A model generated the notes under the pieces. It made no database searches and had not been told where the DNA came from. It saw only the letters and a list, made by a program, of their open reading frames with translations. A program made the position numbers and the translations under genes. Positions 17,855 to 28,975 of a stretch of 64,000 nt of DNA are shown in pieces. Position 1 is the first letter of the stretch. Each line of letters begins with the position of its first letter. This DNA comes from Prochlorococcus sp. AG-347-L20 (GTDB taxonomy: Bacteria > Cyanobacteriota > Cyanobacteriia > PCC-6307 > Cyanobiaceae). The stretch lies in NCBI GenBank assembly GCA_003281225.1, contig QCCP01000001.1, positions 124,001 through 188,000 on the forward strand, written 5' to 3'.

Positions 17855-20800
17855 TTACATTTTTTTTATACCAAGCATCTCTTCTTCGCTTGGGGGAACA
17901 ATCAATTTGAAAGTACTCTTAAAATGAGACCAATTTTTAATTATTTTGGTAGCCCTTAAGCTATTTGTTTTTGCTTGATATTCTCTAATAATTTCCAATA
18001 AGATATTTTCCTGCTTTGGTGAGGTTATTTGATGAATGCTTACTATTTCTTTATTTACTTTATTACTTAAATCATTATTTTCATCGATTATAAAAGCTAT
18101 TCCACCAGTCATGCCCGCACCAATATTCCTTCCTGTGGAACCTAGAATTACAACTTTCCCACCAGTCATGTATTCACAACAATGATCACCTGCTCCTTCT
18201 GTTACAGCTGTAGCACCACTATTTCTAACCGCAAATCTTTCTCCCGATTTGCCTAATGCAAATAATTTTCCACCTGTTGCTCCATAAAGACAAGTATTTC
18301 CTAGGATTACTTGTTCGGAGGAGATTTCATTTATTTTTGGTGGAATTATTGTGAGTATTCCTCCATTCATTCCTTTACAAACATAATCATTAGCTTCTCC
18401 GATTAATTGAACATTCATTCCCTTCAATAAAAAGGCACCAAAGCTTTGTCCTGCATATCCTTTGAAATTTAAGTTGAGTTCACCATTGAAGCCAGTGTTG
18501 CCGTGAAGTTCTGCGATTTCGCCTGATATTTTCGCACAAACACTTCTATCTGTGTTTTTTATCTTAATTTCTTTGGTTAATATTTCGTGATTTTTAATTG
18601 AATCTAAAAATTTATTATCAGACAAAAACTCGTCTTCTAATACTGAACCATTACTATGGGCAGTTTTTAAGTGTTTTAACCATGATCTATCAGGGGTTGA
18701 GTCTTCATTTACTAAAGAAGAAAGATCAATATTAGAAGTTTTTGGAAGATCGATATTTCTTGCATAAAGAAATTCTTGATTACCAATCAGTTCTTCCATA
18801 TTAGAGACACCGATACTACTCATTATCTGTCTTACTTCTTCAGCAATATACAAGAAAAAATTGACGACATTTTCTGGAATACCTTTAAATCTTTTTCTTA
18901 ATTCTTCTTTTTGAGTGGCAACTCCAACAGGACACTTGTTTGTATGACAAACCCGAGCCATTATGCATCCTTCAGCAATCATCGCTACAGAACCAAAACC
19001 GTATTCTTCAGCACCTAGTAAAGCTGCAATAACTACGTCCCAGCCTGTTTTAAGACCTCCATCAGTTCTCAAAATTACTCTTTCGCGTAAGTTATTCTCT
19101 AAGAGAGATTTATGAACCTCAGCAACACCAAGTTCCCATGGTAAACCTGCATGTTTGATAGAACTAAGGGGTGAAGCACCTGTACCTCCGTCATGGCCTG
19201 ATATTTGAATTACATCTGCATTAGCTTTGCTTACTCCAGCGGCAATAGTGCCTATACCAATTTCAGAAACAAGTTTAACGCTTACTTTCGCTTTTGGATG
19301 AACTTGGTGTAAGTCGTGGATAAGTTGAGCTAAATCTTCAATTGAATAAATATCATGATGCGGGGGAGGAGATATTAAAGCTACTCCAGGTTTACTATTT
19401 CTTAGTTTTGCGATGTAAGAATCAACTTTTGGACCAGGTAATTGTCCCCCCTCCCCAGGTTTTGCGCCTTGAGCCATTTTAATTTCGAGTTGTTTACCAC
19501 TTCTTAGATATTCAGGTGTAACTCCAAATCTTCCTGAAGCTATTTGTTTAATAGCGGAGCATGCGGTGTCTCCATTCTTTAAGCCTTTAATAAATGGCAA
19601 CGTCGCTGACTCAGTATTTTCATCGATATCATCTAAAACATTAAAACGAGCTGGATCTTCTCCCCCTTCTCCACTATTACTTTTTCCACCAATTCTATTC
19701 ATTGCAACTGCTAAAACTTCATGCGCTTCTCTAGATAAAGCACCTAAACTCATTCCTCCAGTACAGAACCTTTTGCAAATTGATTCAACACTTTCAACTT
19801 CCTCTAATGGAATACTTTTTCTTTTTGAATTAATTGTTAGTAAATCTCTAAGAGATGTTGTCGGTCTATTACTAATAAGTTTTTTGTAAGTTTCAAAATG
19901 ATCGTATCCTGGCCCTTGTTTTACAGCCGAATGTAAAACTTTGGACATCTCTGGGTTATTGGAATGATATTCCCCATTATTTCTAAATTGTACAAATCCT
20001 AAAAACTCTAATTTCTTTAAATCAATCTCTGGATAGGCTTTCGTATGTATTGAAAGTGTCTCATTAGTTAATTCTTTTAATGTTATGCCAGCGATACGAC
20101 TTGTTGTACCATCAAAAGCAATTTTTATTAAGTCAGATCCAAGGCCTACAGCTTCAAAAATTTGTGCACCATGGTAACTAGATAAAAGTGAGATACCTAT
20201 TTTTGAGAGAATTTTTCTTAGACCGTCTTCTAGAGCTTTTTTAATATTTTCTTGAACATCAACTATTGATAATGGATTTATTTTTTTGCTTTCAATGAGT
20301 TTTTGTGTTTTTGGATGTTTTAACCAGTGTCTACCTGCTTCGAAGGTCAACCAAGGGCAAACTGCACTTGCTCCATATCCAATTAAACAAGCTAAGTGAT
20401 GTGTGCTCCAACATTGACCGGTCTCAACTATTAGAGAAGCTTTTAGCCTGATTTCTTTTTTAAGAAGATAATGATGAATTGCTCCAACAGCAAGTAAAGG
20501 AGGTATGAAAGTCTTTTTAGGATTAATTCCCTTATCAGAAATGATAATTAAAGAGCAACCTTCTTTTATAGACAGCTCACTCTGTTTACAAATTAGTTTT
20601 AATTGGTTCTCTAAGCCTTTAATACCTTCCTCTAAATCAAACAAACTTGAAATTGTCTGAGATTTAATTTTTGATTTTTTGATGGAAATGAGTTCTTCCT
20701 CATTTAAAATAGGACTTTGTAAATGAATAAAAGGTTTTGCATCTTTAATTTTAAATGGTGTACATCTTTCTCCTAGATGCATCTCTAAACTCATTACAAG

Positions 20801-22426
20801 TTTTTCTCTCAGAGGGTCAATAGGAGGATTAGTAACTTGCGCAAATCTTTGCTTAAAGTAGTCGTATAATATATGTGGCTTAGATGAAAGAACTGCTAAT
20901 GGGATGTCGTCGCCCATGCAAAAAGTAGGCTCTTTAGCTAATGAAGCCATTGAATCTAAGACAAGGTCATTATCTTCCGCTGAAAACCCGTATGCAGTTT
21001 GTTGTTGCAACAACTCAAGGTCTTTTAGTTTGCAGTCTTTAACCCATTCATTATTTTCAATTTTGATAGTTCTATTACTGAGAAGATTTTTATAATCATG
21101 CCTTTGAGCGGCTTCAGATTTTACTTCCCAATTTCTTAGGATTCTATTCTGATGAAAATCAACTGCCAACATTTGTCCCGGTCCTAATCGACCTTTTTCT
21201 ATTACTCTTTCTTCTTCAAGATCTACTACTCCTGTTTCAGAACCCATTATTACAAAACCATCATTTGTGATTGAATATCTTGCTGGTCTTAGGCCATTTC
21301 TATCAAGCGTTGCTCCGACAAAATTTCCATCAGCAAATACAAGGAGTGCTGGACCATCCCAGGCTTCTTGTAGGCTTGCAGAATATTCATAAAAAGCTTT
21401 TATATACTCTCTCTCCTCAAGTTCTGGTTGATCCCTAAATGCTTCAGGAACAAGTTTTAATAATGAGTCAGTAATGGGCTGACCTGAACGAATATTGATT
21501 TCAAGGGTTGCATCAAGATTCGATGAATCACTTTTGTTTACATCTACAATAGGCTTTATTTCATTAGATAACTCTCCCCAAAAATCATCAATATGTGTTT
21601 CTGAAGCTTTAGCCCAATTAATATTGCCTAAGAGAGTATTTATTTCGCCATTATGACCCAAAAATCTCATGGGCTGAGCTAGTGGCCATTTTGGAAGTGT
21701 ATTAGTACTAAATCTACGATGATAAACAGAAAATGAAACTTTAAAACTCTCTTCTTTTAGATCTTGATAAAACTCGGATAATATTTCAGAGCGAACCATA
21801 CCTTTATAAACAACTGTTTGAGAACTTAGTGAGGCAAAATAAAACTCACAATCACCAACATCGTTTTTGAAAGTTTCTCTTATTTTTTTCTCAATTCTTT
21901 TCCTTAATTGAAATAAAAGCCTTTCAACATCCTTAAGATTTTTTTTATGTATATATAAAATCCACTGACTGATGAATGGAGCATTTGCTTTAGCTAAAGG
22001 ACCTAAGATTTCATTATTGACAGGTACTGTTCTCCAAGATGTTTTGTTGATTTTTAATTTTTCTGCTTCTTCATCACATATTGATTTACATATTTCAATT
22101 TTTTCTTTTTTATTAGGCATAAAAACCATGCCTAAACCTCTATTAAATTCTTGAGTATTTTCTAGATTAATTTTCTCTTCTAGATATCCCCATGGAATTG
22201 AACATAAAATGCCTGCTCCATCTCCTGAGTCACTATCGCCTCCACAACCGCCTCTATGCTCCATGCAGTTGAGGCCCTTTAGAGATTGTTTAAGGATCCA
22301 GTTGCTTTCTATACCTTCAACATTTGCTACGAAACCTACTCCACACGCATCTTTCTCCCCAATTATTCCATTTGGGGAATAACTATCTTGATATGGGCCA
22401 ACGATTCTTTTGATACTCTCTCCCAT
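17855..22426 (-). CDS. glsF: Ferredoxin-dependent glutamate synthase
   Basis: Fd-GOGAT (1523 aa) makes two glutamates from glutamine and 2-oxoglutarate using reduced ferredoxin. The N-terminal glutaminase domain follows a 27-residue propeptide; the nucleophile is Cys28 in KDACGVGFVANVEG. The FMN domain and a 3Fe-4S motif (CIMARVCHTNKCPVG, about residue 1150) follow, then a beta-helical C-terminal domain with GxTGG-type repeats. Its length and single-subunit form fit the plant/cyanobacterial enzyme. It is divergent from rpsL; the YciI-like gene abuts downstream. Confidence 0.97.
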   Translation of the reverse strand: MGESIKRIVGPYQDSYSPNGIIGEKDACGVGFVANVEGIESNWILKQSLKGLNCMEHRGGCGGDSDSGDGAGILCSIPWGYLEEKINLENTQEFNRGLGMVFMPNKKEKIEICKSICDEEAEKLKINKTSWRTVPVNNEILGPLAKANAPFISQWILYIHKKNLKDVERLLFQLRKRIEKKIRETFKNDVGDCEFYFASLSSQTVVYKGMVRSEILSEFYQDLKEESFKVSFSVYHRRFSTNTLPKWPLAQPMRFLGHNGEINTLLGNINWAKASETHIDDFWGELSNEIKPIVDVNKSDSSNLDATLEINIRSGQPITDSLLKLVPEAFRDQPELEEREYIKAFYEYSASLQEAWDGPALLVFADGNFVGATLDRNGLRPARYSITNDGFVIMGSETGVVDLEEERVIEKGRLGPGQMLAVDFHQNRILRNWEVKSEAAQRHDYKNLLSNRTIKIENNEWVKDCKLKDLELLQQQTAYGFSAEDNDLVLDSMASLAKEPTFCMGDDIPLAVLSSKPHILYDYFKQRFAQVTNPPIDPLREKLVMSLEMHLGERCTPFKIKDAKPFIHLQSPILNEEELISIKKSKIKSQTISSLFDLEEGIKGLENQLKLICKQSELSIKEGCSLIIISDKGINPKKTFIPPLLAVGAIHHYLLKKEIRLKASLIVETGQCWSTHHLACLIGYGASAVCPWLTFEAGRHWLKHPKTQKLIESKKINPLSIVDVQENIKKALEDGLRKILSKIGISLLSSYHGAQIFEAVGLGSDLIKIAFDGTTSRIAGITLKELTNETLSIHTKAYPEIDLKKLEFLGFVQFRNNGEYHSNNPEMSKVLHSAVKQGPGYDHFETYKKLISNRPTTSLRDLLTINSKRKSIPLEEVESVESICKRFCTGGMSLGALSREAHEVLAVAMNRIGGKSNSGEGGEDPARFNVLDDIDENTESATLPFIKGLKNGDTACSAIKQIASGRFGVTPEYLRSGKQLEIKMAQGAKPGEGGQLPGPKVDSYIAKLRNSKPGVALISPPPHHDIYSIEDLAQLIHDLHQVHPKAKVSVKLVSEIGIGTIAAGVSKANADVIQISGHDGGTGASPLSSIKHAGLPWELGVAEVHKSLLENNLRERVILRTDGGLKTGWDVVIAALLGAEEYGFGSVAMIAEGCIMARVCHTNKCPVGVATQKEELRKRFKGIPENVVNFFLYIAEEVRQIMSSIGVSNMEELIGNQEFLYARNIDLPKTSNIDLSSLVNEDSTPDRSWLKHLKTAHSNGSVLEDEFLSDNKFLDSIKNHEILTKEIKIKNTDRSVCAKISGEIAELHGNTGFNGELNLNFKGYAGQSFGAFLLKGMNVQLIGEANDYVCKGMNGGILTIIPPKINEISSEQVILGNTCLYGATGGKLFALGKSGERFAVRNSGATAVTEGAGDHCCEYMTGGKVVILGSTGRNIGAGMTGGIAFIIDENNDLSNKVNKEIVSIHQITSPKQENILLEIIREYQAKTNSLRATKIIKNWSHFKSTFKLIVPPSEEEMLGIKKM

Positions 22427-22463
22427 AGATTATTTAATTCTATTTAGTTATTTATGTATTTCT

Positions 22464-22469
22464 ATTATA
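22464..22469 (-). promoter_or_regulatory. -10 element (TATAAT) upstream of glsF
   Basis: A perfect TATAAT on the minus strand lies 38 nt before the glsF ATG. No convincing -35 or NtcA box (GTA-N8-TAC) was found by eye in the 100 bp further upstream. Confidence 0.45.
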
Positions 22470-22619
22470 AAAATAAATATGAAAATAAATCTAAAGATAA
22501 TTAATATTTACCAAATAATTTTAATTTGACAAATTTAAAAAAATATAATTAAAAACTTTTAGTTAGTGCTCTTAAAAGGTTATGATAGTTGAATGTTTAT
22601 TTTTATCTAAGTTTAATAG

Positions 22620-22994
22620 ATGCCCACCATCTCACAATTAGTAGGTTCAGAAAGAAAACGTCTGACAAAGAAAACAAAATCTCCTGCATTAAAAGCTTGC
22701 CCTGAGAGAAGAGGGGTATGTACAAGAGTATATACATCAACACCGAAGAAGCCTAATTCAGCTTTGAGAAAAGTTGCTAGGGTTAGATTAACTTCTGGTT
22801 TCGAAGTAACTGCTTATATACCTGGGATTGGACATAATTTGCAAGAACATTCAGTAGTACTGCTTAGGGGTGGAAGAGTAAAGGATTTACCAGGAGTTAG
22901 ATATCATATAATAAGAGGAACTTTAGATACGGCTGGAGTCAAAGATAGACGTCAATCCAGATCTAAGTATGGAGCAAAAGCTCCAAAAGATTAA
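22620..22994 (+). CDS. rpsL: 30S ribosomal protein S12
   Basis: S12 (124 aa) lies at the decoding centre. [18 protein letters not shown] and [17 protein letters not shown] are invariant segments, and the streptomycin-relevant lysines (in TPKKPNSA and GRVKDLPG) are wild-type. It opens the str operon. A -10-like TATGAT lies at 22581-22586, about 34 nt before the ATG. Confidence 0.98.
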   Translation: MPTISQLVGSERKRLTKKTKSPALKACPERRGVCTRVYTSTPKKPNSALRKVARVRLTSGFEVTAYIPGIGHNLQEHSVVLLRGGRVKDLPGVRYHIIRGTLDTAGVKDRRQSRSKYGAKAPKD

Positions 22995-23019
22995 TTTGTA
23001 AACATCACTTTTTTTAAAC

Positions 23020-23490
23020 ATGTCACGTCGTAATGCAGCAGTAAAAAGACCAGTTCTTCCTGATCCTCAATTTAATAGTCGTCTTGCTTCAATGATGATT
23101 TCTCGATTGATGAAACATGGTAAAAAATCTACAGCTCAAAGAATATTGTCTGATGCGTTTTCTTTAATAAGCGAGAGAACAGGAGGGAATGCAGTAGAAT
23201 TATTTGAAACAGCTGTAAAAAATGCTACTCCTCTTGTCGAGGTTCGAGCTAGAAGAGTTGGTGGTGCAACATATCAAGTACCTATGGAAGTTCGCCAAGA
23301 GAGGGGTACGGCTATGGCATTAAGATGGCTTGTTACATTCTCACGCGCAAGAAATGGCAAAAGTATGTCCCAAAAACTTGCTGGCGAGTTGATGGATGCA
23401 GCAAATGAAACAGGAAGTTCCGTTAAAAAAAGAGAAGATACTCATAAAATGGCAGAAGCTAATAAAGCTTTTGCACATTACAGATATTAA
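23020..23490 (+). CDS. rpsG: 30S ribosomal protein S7
   Basis: S7 (156 aa) nucleates the head of the small subunit. It begins [10 protein letters not shown], carries [19 protein letters not shown] and ends with the helical [17 protein letters not shown] tail, all canonical. It is 25 bp after rpsL and 96 bp before fusA. Confidence 0.98.
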
Positions 23491-23586
23491 TTTCATCAAA
23501 AGGTACTTAAGTAGTTTATTATTATTAAAGTTTGCTTTTAGTGTGAACTACACTTATCAAAATTTATTTTATTTGGAGCTTTAAAA

Positions 23587-25662
23587 TTGGCACGCGACTT
23601 CCCCCTAGAACGAGTAAGGAATATAGGTATAGCCGCTCATATTGATGCAGGTAAAACAACCACAACTGAAAGAATTTTGTTTTATTCAGGTGTAGTTCAT
23701 AAGATAGGAGAGGTGCATGATGGTGCTGCTGTAACAGATTGGATGGCTCAAGAAAGAGAAAGAGGAATAACTATTACTGCTGCTGCAATATCTACTAGTT
23801 GGCAAGATCATAGGATTAATATTATTGATACTCCTGGACACGTTGATTTTACTATTGAAGTTGAAAGATCAATGCGTGTGTTGGATGGAGTCATAGCTGT
23901 ATTTTGTGCAGTTGGTGGAGTTCAGCCTCAATCTGAAACGGTTTGGCGTCAAGCAGATAGATACTCTGTTCCAAGAATGGTTTTTGTTAATAAAATGGAC
24001 AGAACTGGTGCGGATTTTTTAAAAGTTAATAAGCAAATTAAAGATCGACTAAAGGCAAATGCACTTCCAATTCAGTTACCTATTGGGGCTGAAGGTGATC
24101 TCACAGGCATTATTGATTTAGTAGCCAACAAAGCATATCTTTACAAAAACGATTTAGGTACTGATATTGAAGAAGGACCAATTCCATCTGATATGGAGGA
24201 GGAAGCTACTGAATGGAGATTTAAGTTAATGGAAAGTGTTGCAGAAAATGATGAAGAGTTAATAGAAATATTTCTTGAAACAGGAGAATTATCTGAAGAA
24301 CAACTTAAAAAAGGTATCAGAGAAGGGGTTTTAAAACATGGATTGGTTCCTGTATTATGTGGATCAGCTTTTAAGAATAAAGGTGTCCAGCTTGTTTTAG
24401 ACGCTGTAGTTGATTACTTGCCAGCTCCAGTTGATGTGAAACCAATACAAGGTGTTTTGCCAAGTGGCAAAGAAGATGTTAGACCTTCAGATGATAATGC
24501 TCCTTTCAGTGCATTAGCATTCAAAGTTATGTCAGATCCCTATGGGAAATTAACTTTTGTAAGAATGTATTCAGGTGTTCTTTCGAAGGGAAGTTATGTA
24601 ATGAATTCTACTAAGGATGCTAAAGAGAGAATTTCTAGATTAGTGATTCTTAAGGCTGATGAAAGAGTGGAGGTTGATGAATTGAGGGCAGGGGATTTAG
24701 GAGCTGTATTAGGTCTTAAGAACACAACAACTGGAGACACTTTGTGTAACACAGAAGATCCGATAGTTTTGGAGACATTGTTTATTCCTGAACCTGTTAT
24801 CTCAGTAGCTGTTGAGCCAAAAACTAAAGGCGATATGGAAAAATTATCTAAAGCTTTAACTGCTTTGTCTGAAGAGGATCCAACCTTTAGGGTAAGTACA
24901 GATCCTGAGACAAATCAAACTGTTATTGCAGGTATGGGTGAATTGCACTTAGAAATCCTTGTTGACAGAATGTTAAGGGAATTTAAAGTTGAAGCAAATA
25001 TAGGAGCTCCACAGGTTTCATATAGAGAAACTATTAGGTCTAGTTCTAAAGGAGAAGGTAAATATGCAAGACAGACTGGAGGTAAAGGTCAATATGGTCA
25101 TGTAATTATTGAAATGGAACCTGCTGAAGTTGGTAAAGGTTTTGAATTTGTAAATAAAATTGTTGGAGGAGCTGTACCAAAAGAGTATATTGGACCAGCA
25201 TCTAATGGAATGAAAGAGACCTGTGAATCTGGTGTTCTTGCCGGTTATCCACTCATTGATGTAAAAGTAACACTAGTCGATGGTTCATTCCACGATGTAG
25301 ACTCATCTGAAATGGCCTTCAAAATTGCAGGTTCCATGGCTTTTAAAGACGGGGTTAAAAAATGCAATCCTGTCCTTTTAGAGCCTATGATGAAAGTTGA
25401 GGTCGAAAGTCCTGACGACTTTCTTGGATCTGTAATTGGTGATCTCTCTTCCAGAAGAGGTCAAGTAGAAGGACAATCTGTTGATGATGGATTGTCTAAG
25501 GTACAGGCCAAAGTGCCCTTAGCCGAAATGTTCGGTTATGCCACTCAACTCCGATCAATGACTCAAGGTCGGGGTATATTTTCAATGGAGTTCGCAAATT
25601 ATGAGGAAGTTCCTCGTAATGTTGCTGAAGCTATCATTTCCAAGAATCAGGGCAACTCCTGA
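23587..25662 (+). CDS. fusA: Elongation factor G
   Basis: EF-G (691 aa) is the translocation GTPase. G1 is [16 protein letters not shown]3 DTPGHVDF and G4 [10 protein letters not shown], followed by domains II-V of normal length. The start is TTG, with a GGAG ribosome-binding site 8 nt upstream. The 96-bp rpsG-fusA gap holds only a weak AGTGT/ACACT inverted repeat, so the operon is probably continuous. Confidence 0.98.
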   Translation: MARDFPLERVRNIGIAAHIDAGKTTTTERILFYSGVVHKIGEVHDGAAVTDWMAQERERGITITAAAISTSWQDHRINIIDTPGHVDFTIEVERSMRVLDGVIAVFCAVGGVQPQSETVWRQADRYSVPRMVFVNKMDRTGADFLKVNKQIKDRLKANALPIQLPIGAEGDLTGIIDLVANKAYLYKNDLGTDIEEGPIPSDMEEEATEWRFKLMESVAENDEELIEIFLETGELSEEQLKKGIREGVLKHGLVPVLCGSAFKNKGVQLVLDAVVDYLPAPVDVKPIQGVLPSGKEDVRPSDDNAPFSALAFKVMSDPYGKLTFVRMYSGVLSKGSYVMNSTKDAKERISRLVILKADERVEVDELRAGDLGAVLGLKNTTTGDTLCNTEDPIVLETLFIPEPVISVAVEPKTKGDMEKLSKALTALSEEDPTFRVSTDPETNQTVIAGMGELHLEILVDRMLREFKVEANIGAPQVSYRETIRSSSKGEGKYARQTGGKGQYGHVIIEMEPAEVGKGFEFVNKIVGGAVPKEYIGPASNGMKETCESGVLAGYPLIDVKVTLVDGSFHDVDSSEMAFKIAGSMAFKDGVKKCNPVLLEPMMKVEVESPDDFLGSVIGDLSSRRGQVEGQSVDDGLSKVQAKVPLAEMFGYATQLRSMTQGRGIFSMEFANYEEVPRNVAEAIISKNQGNS

Positions 25663-25706
25663 TCTCTAAACTAAACACTCTTAAACCCTCGATTCTTTAA
25701 TTCAAA

Positions 25707-26906
25707 ATGGCTCGCGAGAAGTTCGAAAGAAACAAACCACATGTCAACATAGGTACTATTGGCCATGTTGATCATGGAAAAACAACACTAACAGCTGCTA
25801 TTACAAATGTACTAGCTAAAAAAGGTCAAGCTCAAGCTCAAGACTATGGAGACATTGATGGAGCTCCTGAAGAAAGAGAGCGTGGCATTACCATTAATAC
25901 AGCTCATGTTGAATATGAAACTGAAGGCAGACATTATGCTCATGTTGATTGCCCAGGACATGCTGATTATGTAAAAAACATGATCACAGGGGCAGCCCAG
26001 ATGGATGGAGCAATTCTAGTTTGCGCAGCTACAGATGGTCCTATGGCTCAAACAAAAGAGCATATTCTATTAGCTAAACAGGTTGGAGTTCCTGCTCTTG
26101 TTGTTGCTCTAAATAAGTGCGATATGGTCGATGATGAAGAAATTATTGAACTAGTCGAAATGGAAATTAGGGAACTTTTAGATAGTTATGACTTTCCTGG
26201 AGATGACATTCCTATAGTTCAAGTTTCGGGTTTAAAAGCTCTCGAAGGTGATTCTACTTGGGAATCAAAGATTGAGGAGTTAATGAAAGCAGTTGATGCT
26301 AGCATTCCTGAGCCTGAAAGAGAAGTTGATAAACCATTCTTGATGGCAGTTGAAGATGTTTTCTCAATCACTGGTAGAGGAACTGTTGCTACTGGAAGAA
26401 TTGAGAGAGGTAAAGTTAAGGTTGGAGAAGAAGTAGAAATAGTTGGAATAAGAGATACAAGAGTAACAACTGTTACTGGAGTTGAAATGTTCCGAAAACT
26501 TCTTGACGAAGGAATGGCTGGTGACAATGTTGGTTTACTTTTAAGGGGTGTCCAGAAAGAAGACATTGAGAGAGGAATGGTTCTTGTGAAGAAAGGATCA
26601 ATTACTCCTCATACTCAGTTTGAAGGAGAAGTTTATGTTCTCAAAAAAGAAGAGGGCGGAAGACATACACCTTTCTTTGCCGGATACAGACCTCAGTTCT
26701 ACATCAGAACAACTGATGTAACAGGTCAAATAACAGCATTTACCTCAGATGATGGCTCTAATGTAGAAATGGTCATGCCAGGAGATAGAATTAAAATGAC
26801 TGGAGAATTAATTTGCCCTGTAGCTATTGAACAAGGTATGCGATTCGCCATACGTGAAGGTGGACGTACTATCGGAGCTGGAGTTGTTTCTAAAATTCTC
26901 AAATAA
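25707..26906 (+). CDS. tuf: Elongation factor Tu
   Basis: EF-Tu (399 aa) delivers aminoacyl-tRNA. G1 [16 protein letters not shown]3 [12 protein letters not shown] and G4 [10 protein letters not shown] are intact, with domains II and III following. It is 44 bp after fusA, as the last GTPase of the str operon. A hairpin lies in the 99-bp spacer before rpsJ. Confidence 0.99.
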   Translation: MAREKFERNKPHVNIGTIGHVDHGKTTLTAAITNVLAKKGQAQAQDYGDIDGAPEERERGITINTAHVEYETEGRHYAHVDCPGHADYVKNMITGAAQMDGAILVCAATDGPMAQTKEHILLAKQVGVPALVVALNKCDMVDDEEIIELVEMEIRELLDSYDFPGDDIPIVQVSGLKALEGDSTWESKIEELMKAVDASIPEPEREVDKPFLMAVEDVFSITGRGTVATGRIERGKVKVGEEVEIVGIRDTRVTTVTGVEMFRKLLDEGMAGDNVGLLLRGVQKEDIERGMVLVKKGSITPHTQFEGEVYVLKKEEGGRHTPFFAGYRPQFYIRTTDVTGQITAFTSDDGSNVEMVMPGDRIKMTGELICPVAIEQGMRFAIREGGRTIGAGVVSKILK

Positions 26907-26956
26907 TAATATGAATTTTAAAAATTTAACCTCAATCATCTAATATAGATTTATGT

Positions 26957-26987
26957 GTAAGGGTCATCTTAACCAATGACCCTTTAC
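26957..26987 (+). other. Hairpin in the tuf-rpsJ spacer
   Basis: GTAAGGGTCAT-cttaacca-ATGACCCTTTAC folds into an 11-bp stem with one bulged T. The GC-rich core AGGGTCAT is strong for this AT-rich genome. There is no T-run after it, so it is not a classic terminator. Processing, attenuation or mRNA 3'-end protection are possible. Confidence 0.7.
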
Positions 26988-27005
26988 TAGAAGTTATTTG
27001 AAACT

Positions 27006-27326
27006 ATGACTGCATCTATTGCACAACAAAAAATAAGAATAAGGCTCAAAGCATTTGATAGAAGAATGCTTGATTTATCTTGCGACAAAATTATCCAAAC
27101 TGCTGACACTACTTCTGCCTCAGCAATTGGTCCAATACCTTTACCTACAAAAAGGAAGATTTATTGTGTCCTAAGATCACCACATGTTGATAAAGATTCT
27201 AGAGAGCATTTTGAAACAAGAACTCATCGAAGAATAATAGATATCTACAGTCCTTCTGCAAAAACTATTGATGCTTTGATGAAACTCGATCTACCTAGTG
27301 GTGTAGATATAGAAGTTAAACTTTAA
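27006..27326 (+). CDS. rpsJ: 30S ribosomal protein S10
   Basis: S10 (106 aa) is a head protein that also acts in NusA/NusB antitermination in other bacteria. [52 protein letters not shown] and the end [11 protein letters not shown] are canonical. In cyanobacteria rpsJ stays with the str operon instead of heading the S10 operon, as here. Confidence 0.98.
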   Translation: MTASIAQQKIRIRLKAFDRRMLDLSCDKIIQTADTTSASAIGPIPLPTKRKIYCVLRSPHVDKDSREHFETRTHRRIIDIYSPSAKTIDALMKLDLPSGVDIEVKL

Positions 27327-27381
27327 TAAATCCCGAAACCGCCCTAAATTGATTAAAATAAATAAAACGAATGAGGTTTAA

Positions 27382-28038
27382 ATGGGAGAACTCTCAGTAA
27401 GGGAATTACCTTTATTTCCTTTGCCAGAAGTAGTCCTTTTCCCTCAAGAAGTATTGCCTTTACATATTTTTGAATCGAGATACAGGATTATGCTCCAATC
27501 TGTTCTTGAAAGTGATTCTATGTTTGGAGTGATTAAGTGGGATCCAACCACTAAAAGTATGGCTAACGTTGGATGTTGCGCACAAATTTTAAAACATCAA
27601 ACTGCAGATGATGGGAGAAGTAATATTATCACTCTCGGCCAACAAAGATTTCAAGTTTTAGAAATTACCCGTTCGACGCCATTTTGTTCTGCGATGGTTA
27701 GTTGGATTAGTGATGATAATATTGATGACTTTCAAAAATTAGATTCTCTAAAAGATTCAGTAAAAGAAGCACTTACTGATGTTATTAATTTAACGAGTAA
27801 ATTGAATAATACAAAGAAAAATCTACCTGATAAATTACCAGATAACCCTATGGATCTATCATTTTGGATAGGTTCTCATTTGGGCGGTCCTGTTGCAGAA
27901 GAACAGCAAAGACTTCTTGAAGAGAGAAATACTTTTACCCGTTTGCAAAGAGAATATGAAATGCTTGATCATACAAGAAAACAACTTGCAGCAAGAACAG
28001 CATTGAAAGAGAGCTTTCCTGATATAAAAGAAAATTAA
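27382..28038 (+). CDS. LON substrate-binding-domain protein (no ATPase or protease)
   Basis: The 218-residue protein matches only the N-terminal domain of Lon: LPLFPLPEVVLFPQEVLPLHIFESRYRIM is the family signature. A helical C-terminal part (EEQQRLLEERNTFTRLQREYEML) follows. With no AAA+ or Ser-Lys protease domain, it probably works as a substrate adaptor or scaffold. It abuts the methyltransferase gene (stop at 28038, ATG at 28039), indicating coupled translation. Confidence 0.88.
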   Translation: MGELSVRELPLFPLPEVVLFPQEVLPLHIFESRYRIMLQSVLESDSMFGVIKWDPTTKSMANVGCCAQILKHQTADDGRSNIITLGQQRFQVLEITRSTPFCSAMVSWISDDNIDDFQKLDSLKDSVKEALTDVINLTSKLNNTKKNLPDKLPDNPMDLSFWIGSHLGGPVAEEQQRLLEERNTFTRLQREYEMLDHTRKQLAARTALKESFPDIKEN

Positions 28039-28974
28039 ATGTTTGAATTATTATTCCCTTTTTTTATAATAATTTTATTCTTTTTATTCTTAGCGATAAT
28101 ATGGAGAAATAATGCTAGAAAATATATTTCTTCCGGTACAGTAGCTTCTGCATATGATGCTTGGACCCAAGATAAATTACTTGAAAGATTATGGGGAGAA
28201 CATATACATTTGGGTTTTTATCCCTCAGGAAAAAAAAATATTGATTTTAGAAAGGCTAAAGTTCAGTTTGTTCATGAATTAGTCAAATGGAGTGGTTTAG
28301 ACAAATTACCACAGGGATCCAGAATACTTGATGTAGGTTGTGGAATAGGGGGAAGTTCTAGGATTCTTGCAGAATATTATGGATTTAATGTCACTGGCAT
28401 TACAATTAGTCAGGCACAAGTTAAAAGAGCAAGAGAGCTTACTCCAGATGGGTTAAATTGCAACTTCCAAGTTATGGATGCTTTGGATTTGAAATTTGAA
28501 GATGGATCATTTGATGCCGTCTGGAGTGTTGAAGCTGGTGCACACATGAATGATAAAACTAGGTTTGCAAATGAAATGCTGAGAACTCTAAGACCTGGAG
28601 GGTATTTCGCTTTGGCTGATTGGAACTCAAGAGACCTTGGGGCATACCCGCCATCATTTTTTGAAAAGTTAGTTCTTAAACAATTACTTGAACAATGGGT
28701 ACATCCCAATTTTATTAGTATTAACGAATTTAGTAACATTCTTAGAACTAACGAAAATAGCTCAGGAAGGGTTATTTCTGAAAATTGGAATTCCTATACA
28801 AATCCTTCATGGTACGACTCCATTATTGAAGGCATTCGAAGACCCTTTGTAATTTTGTCACTTGGCCCATTTGCTATAGTGAAGTCAATTAGAGAGATTC
28901 CAACAATACTACTCATGAATTGGGCATTTAAGAGAAGTTTAATGGAGTTTGGAGTTTATAAATGTAGAGGGTAA
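28039..28974 (+). CDS. 2-methyl-6-phytyl/solanyl-benzoquinone methyltransferase
   Basis: This 311-residue SAM methyltransferase has an N-terminal membrane helix (MFELLFPFFIIILFFLFLAII). Motif I is ILDVGCGIGGSSRILAEYYGFNVTGI, motif II FDAVWSVEAGAHM and motif III LRPGGYFALADW. From memory it closely resembles Synechocystis Slr0418, including SVANAYDQWT-like and FVHELVKWSGLDKLP segments and the C-terminal REIPTILLMNWAF. That enzyme methylates the ring of tocopherol and plastoquinone precursors. Thylakoid or inner-membrane location is expected. It is convergent with pheA, 1 bp apart. Confidence 0.83.
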   Translation: MFELLFPFFIIILFFLFLAIIWRNNARKYISSGTVASAYDAWTQDKLLERLWGEHIHLGFYPSGKKNIDFRKAKVQFVHELVKWSGLDKLPQGSRILDVGCGIGGSSRILAEYYGFNVTGITISQAQVKRARELTPDGLNCNFQVMDALDLKFEDGSFDAVWSVEAGAHMNDKTRFANEMLRTLRPGGYFALADWNSRDLGAYPPSFFEKLVLKQLLEQWVHPNFISINEFSNILRTNENSSGRVISENWNSYTNPSWYDSIIEGIRRPFVILSLGPFAIVKSIREIPTILLMNWAFKRSLMEFGVYKCRG

Positions 28975-28975
28975 A

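Noticed and set aside
22526-22549. TTGACA followed by TATAAT between glsF and rpsL
   Set aside because: The spacing is only 12 bp, too short for a sigma-70 promoter; kept as a curiosity.
26219-26566. ORF on the minus strand opposite tuf (115 aa)
   Set aside because: It is a shadow frame antisense to the conserved EF-Tu sequence, with Ser/Thr/Pro-rich content and no family match.
26957-26987. tuf-rpsJ hairpin as an intrinsic terminator
   Set aside because: No T-run follows the stem, and rpsJ continues in the conserved operon.
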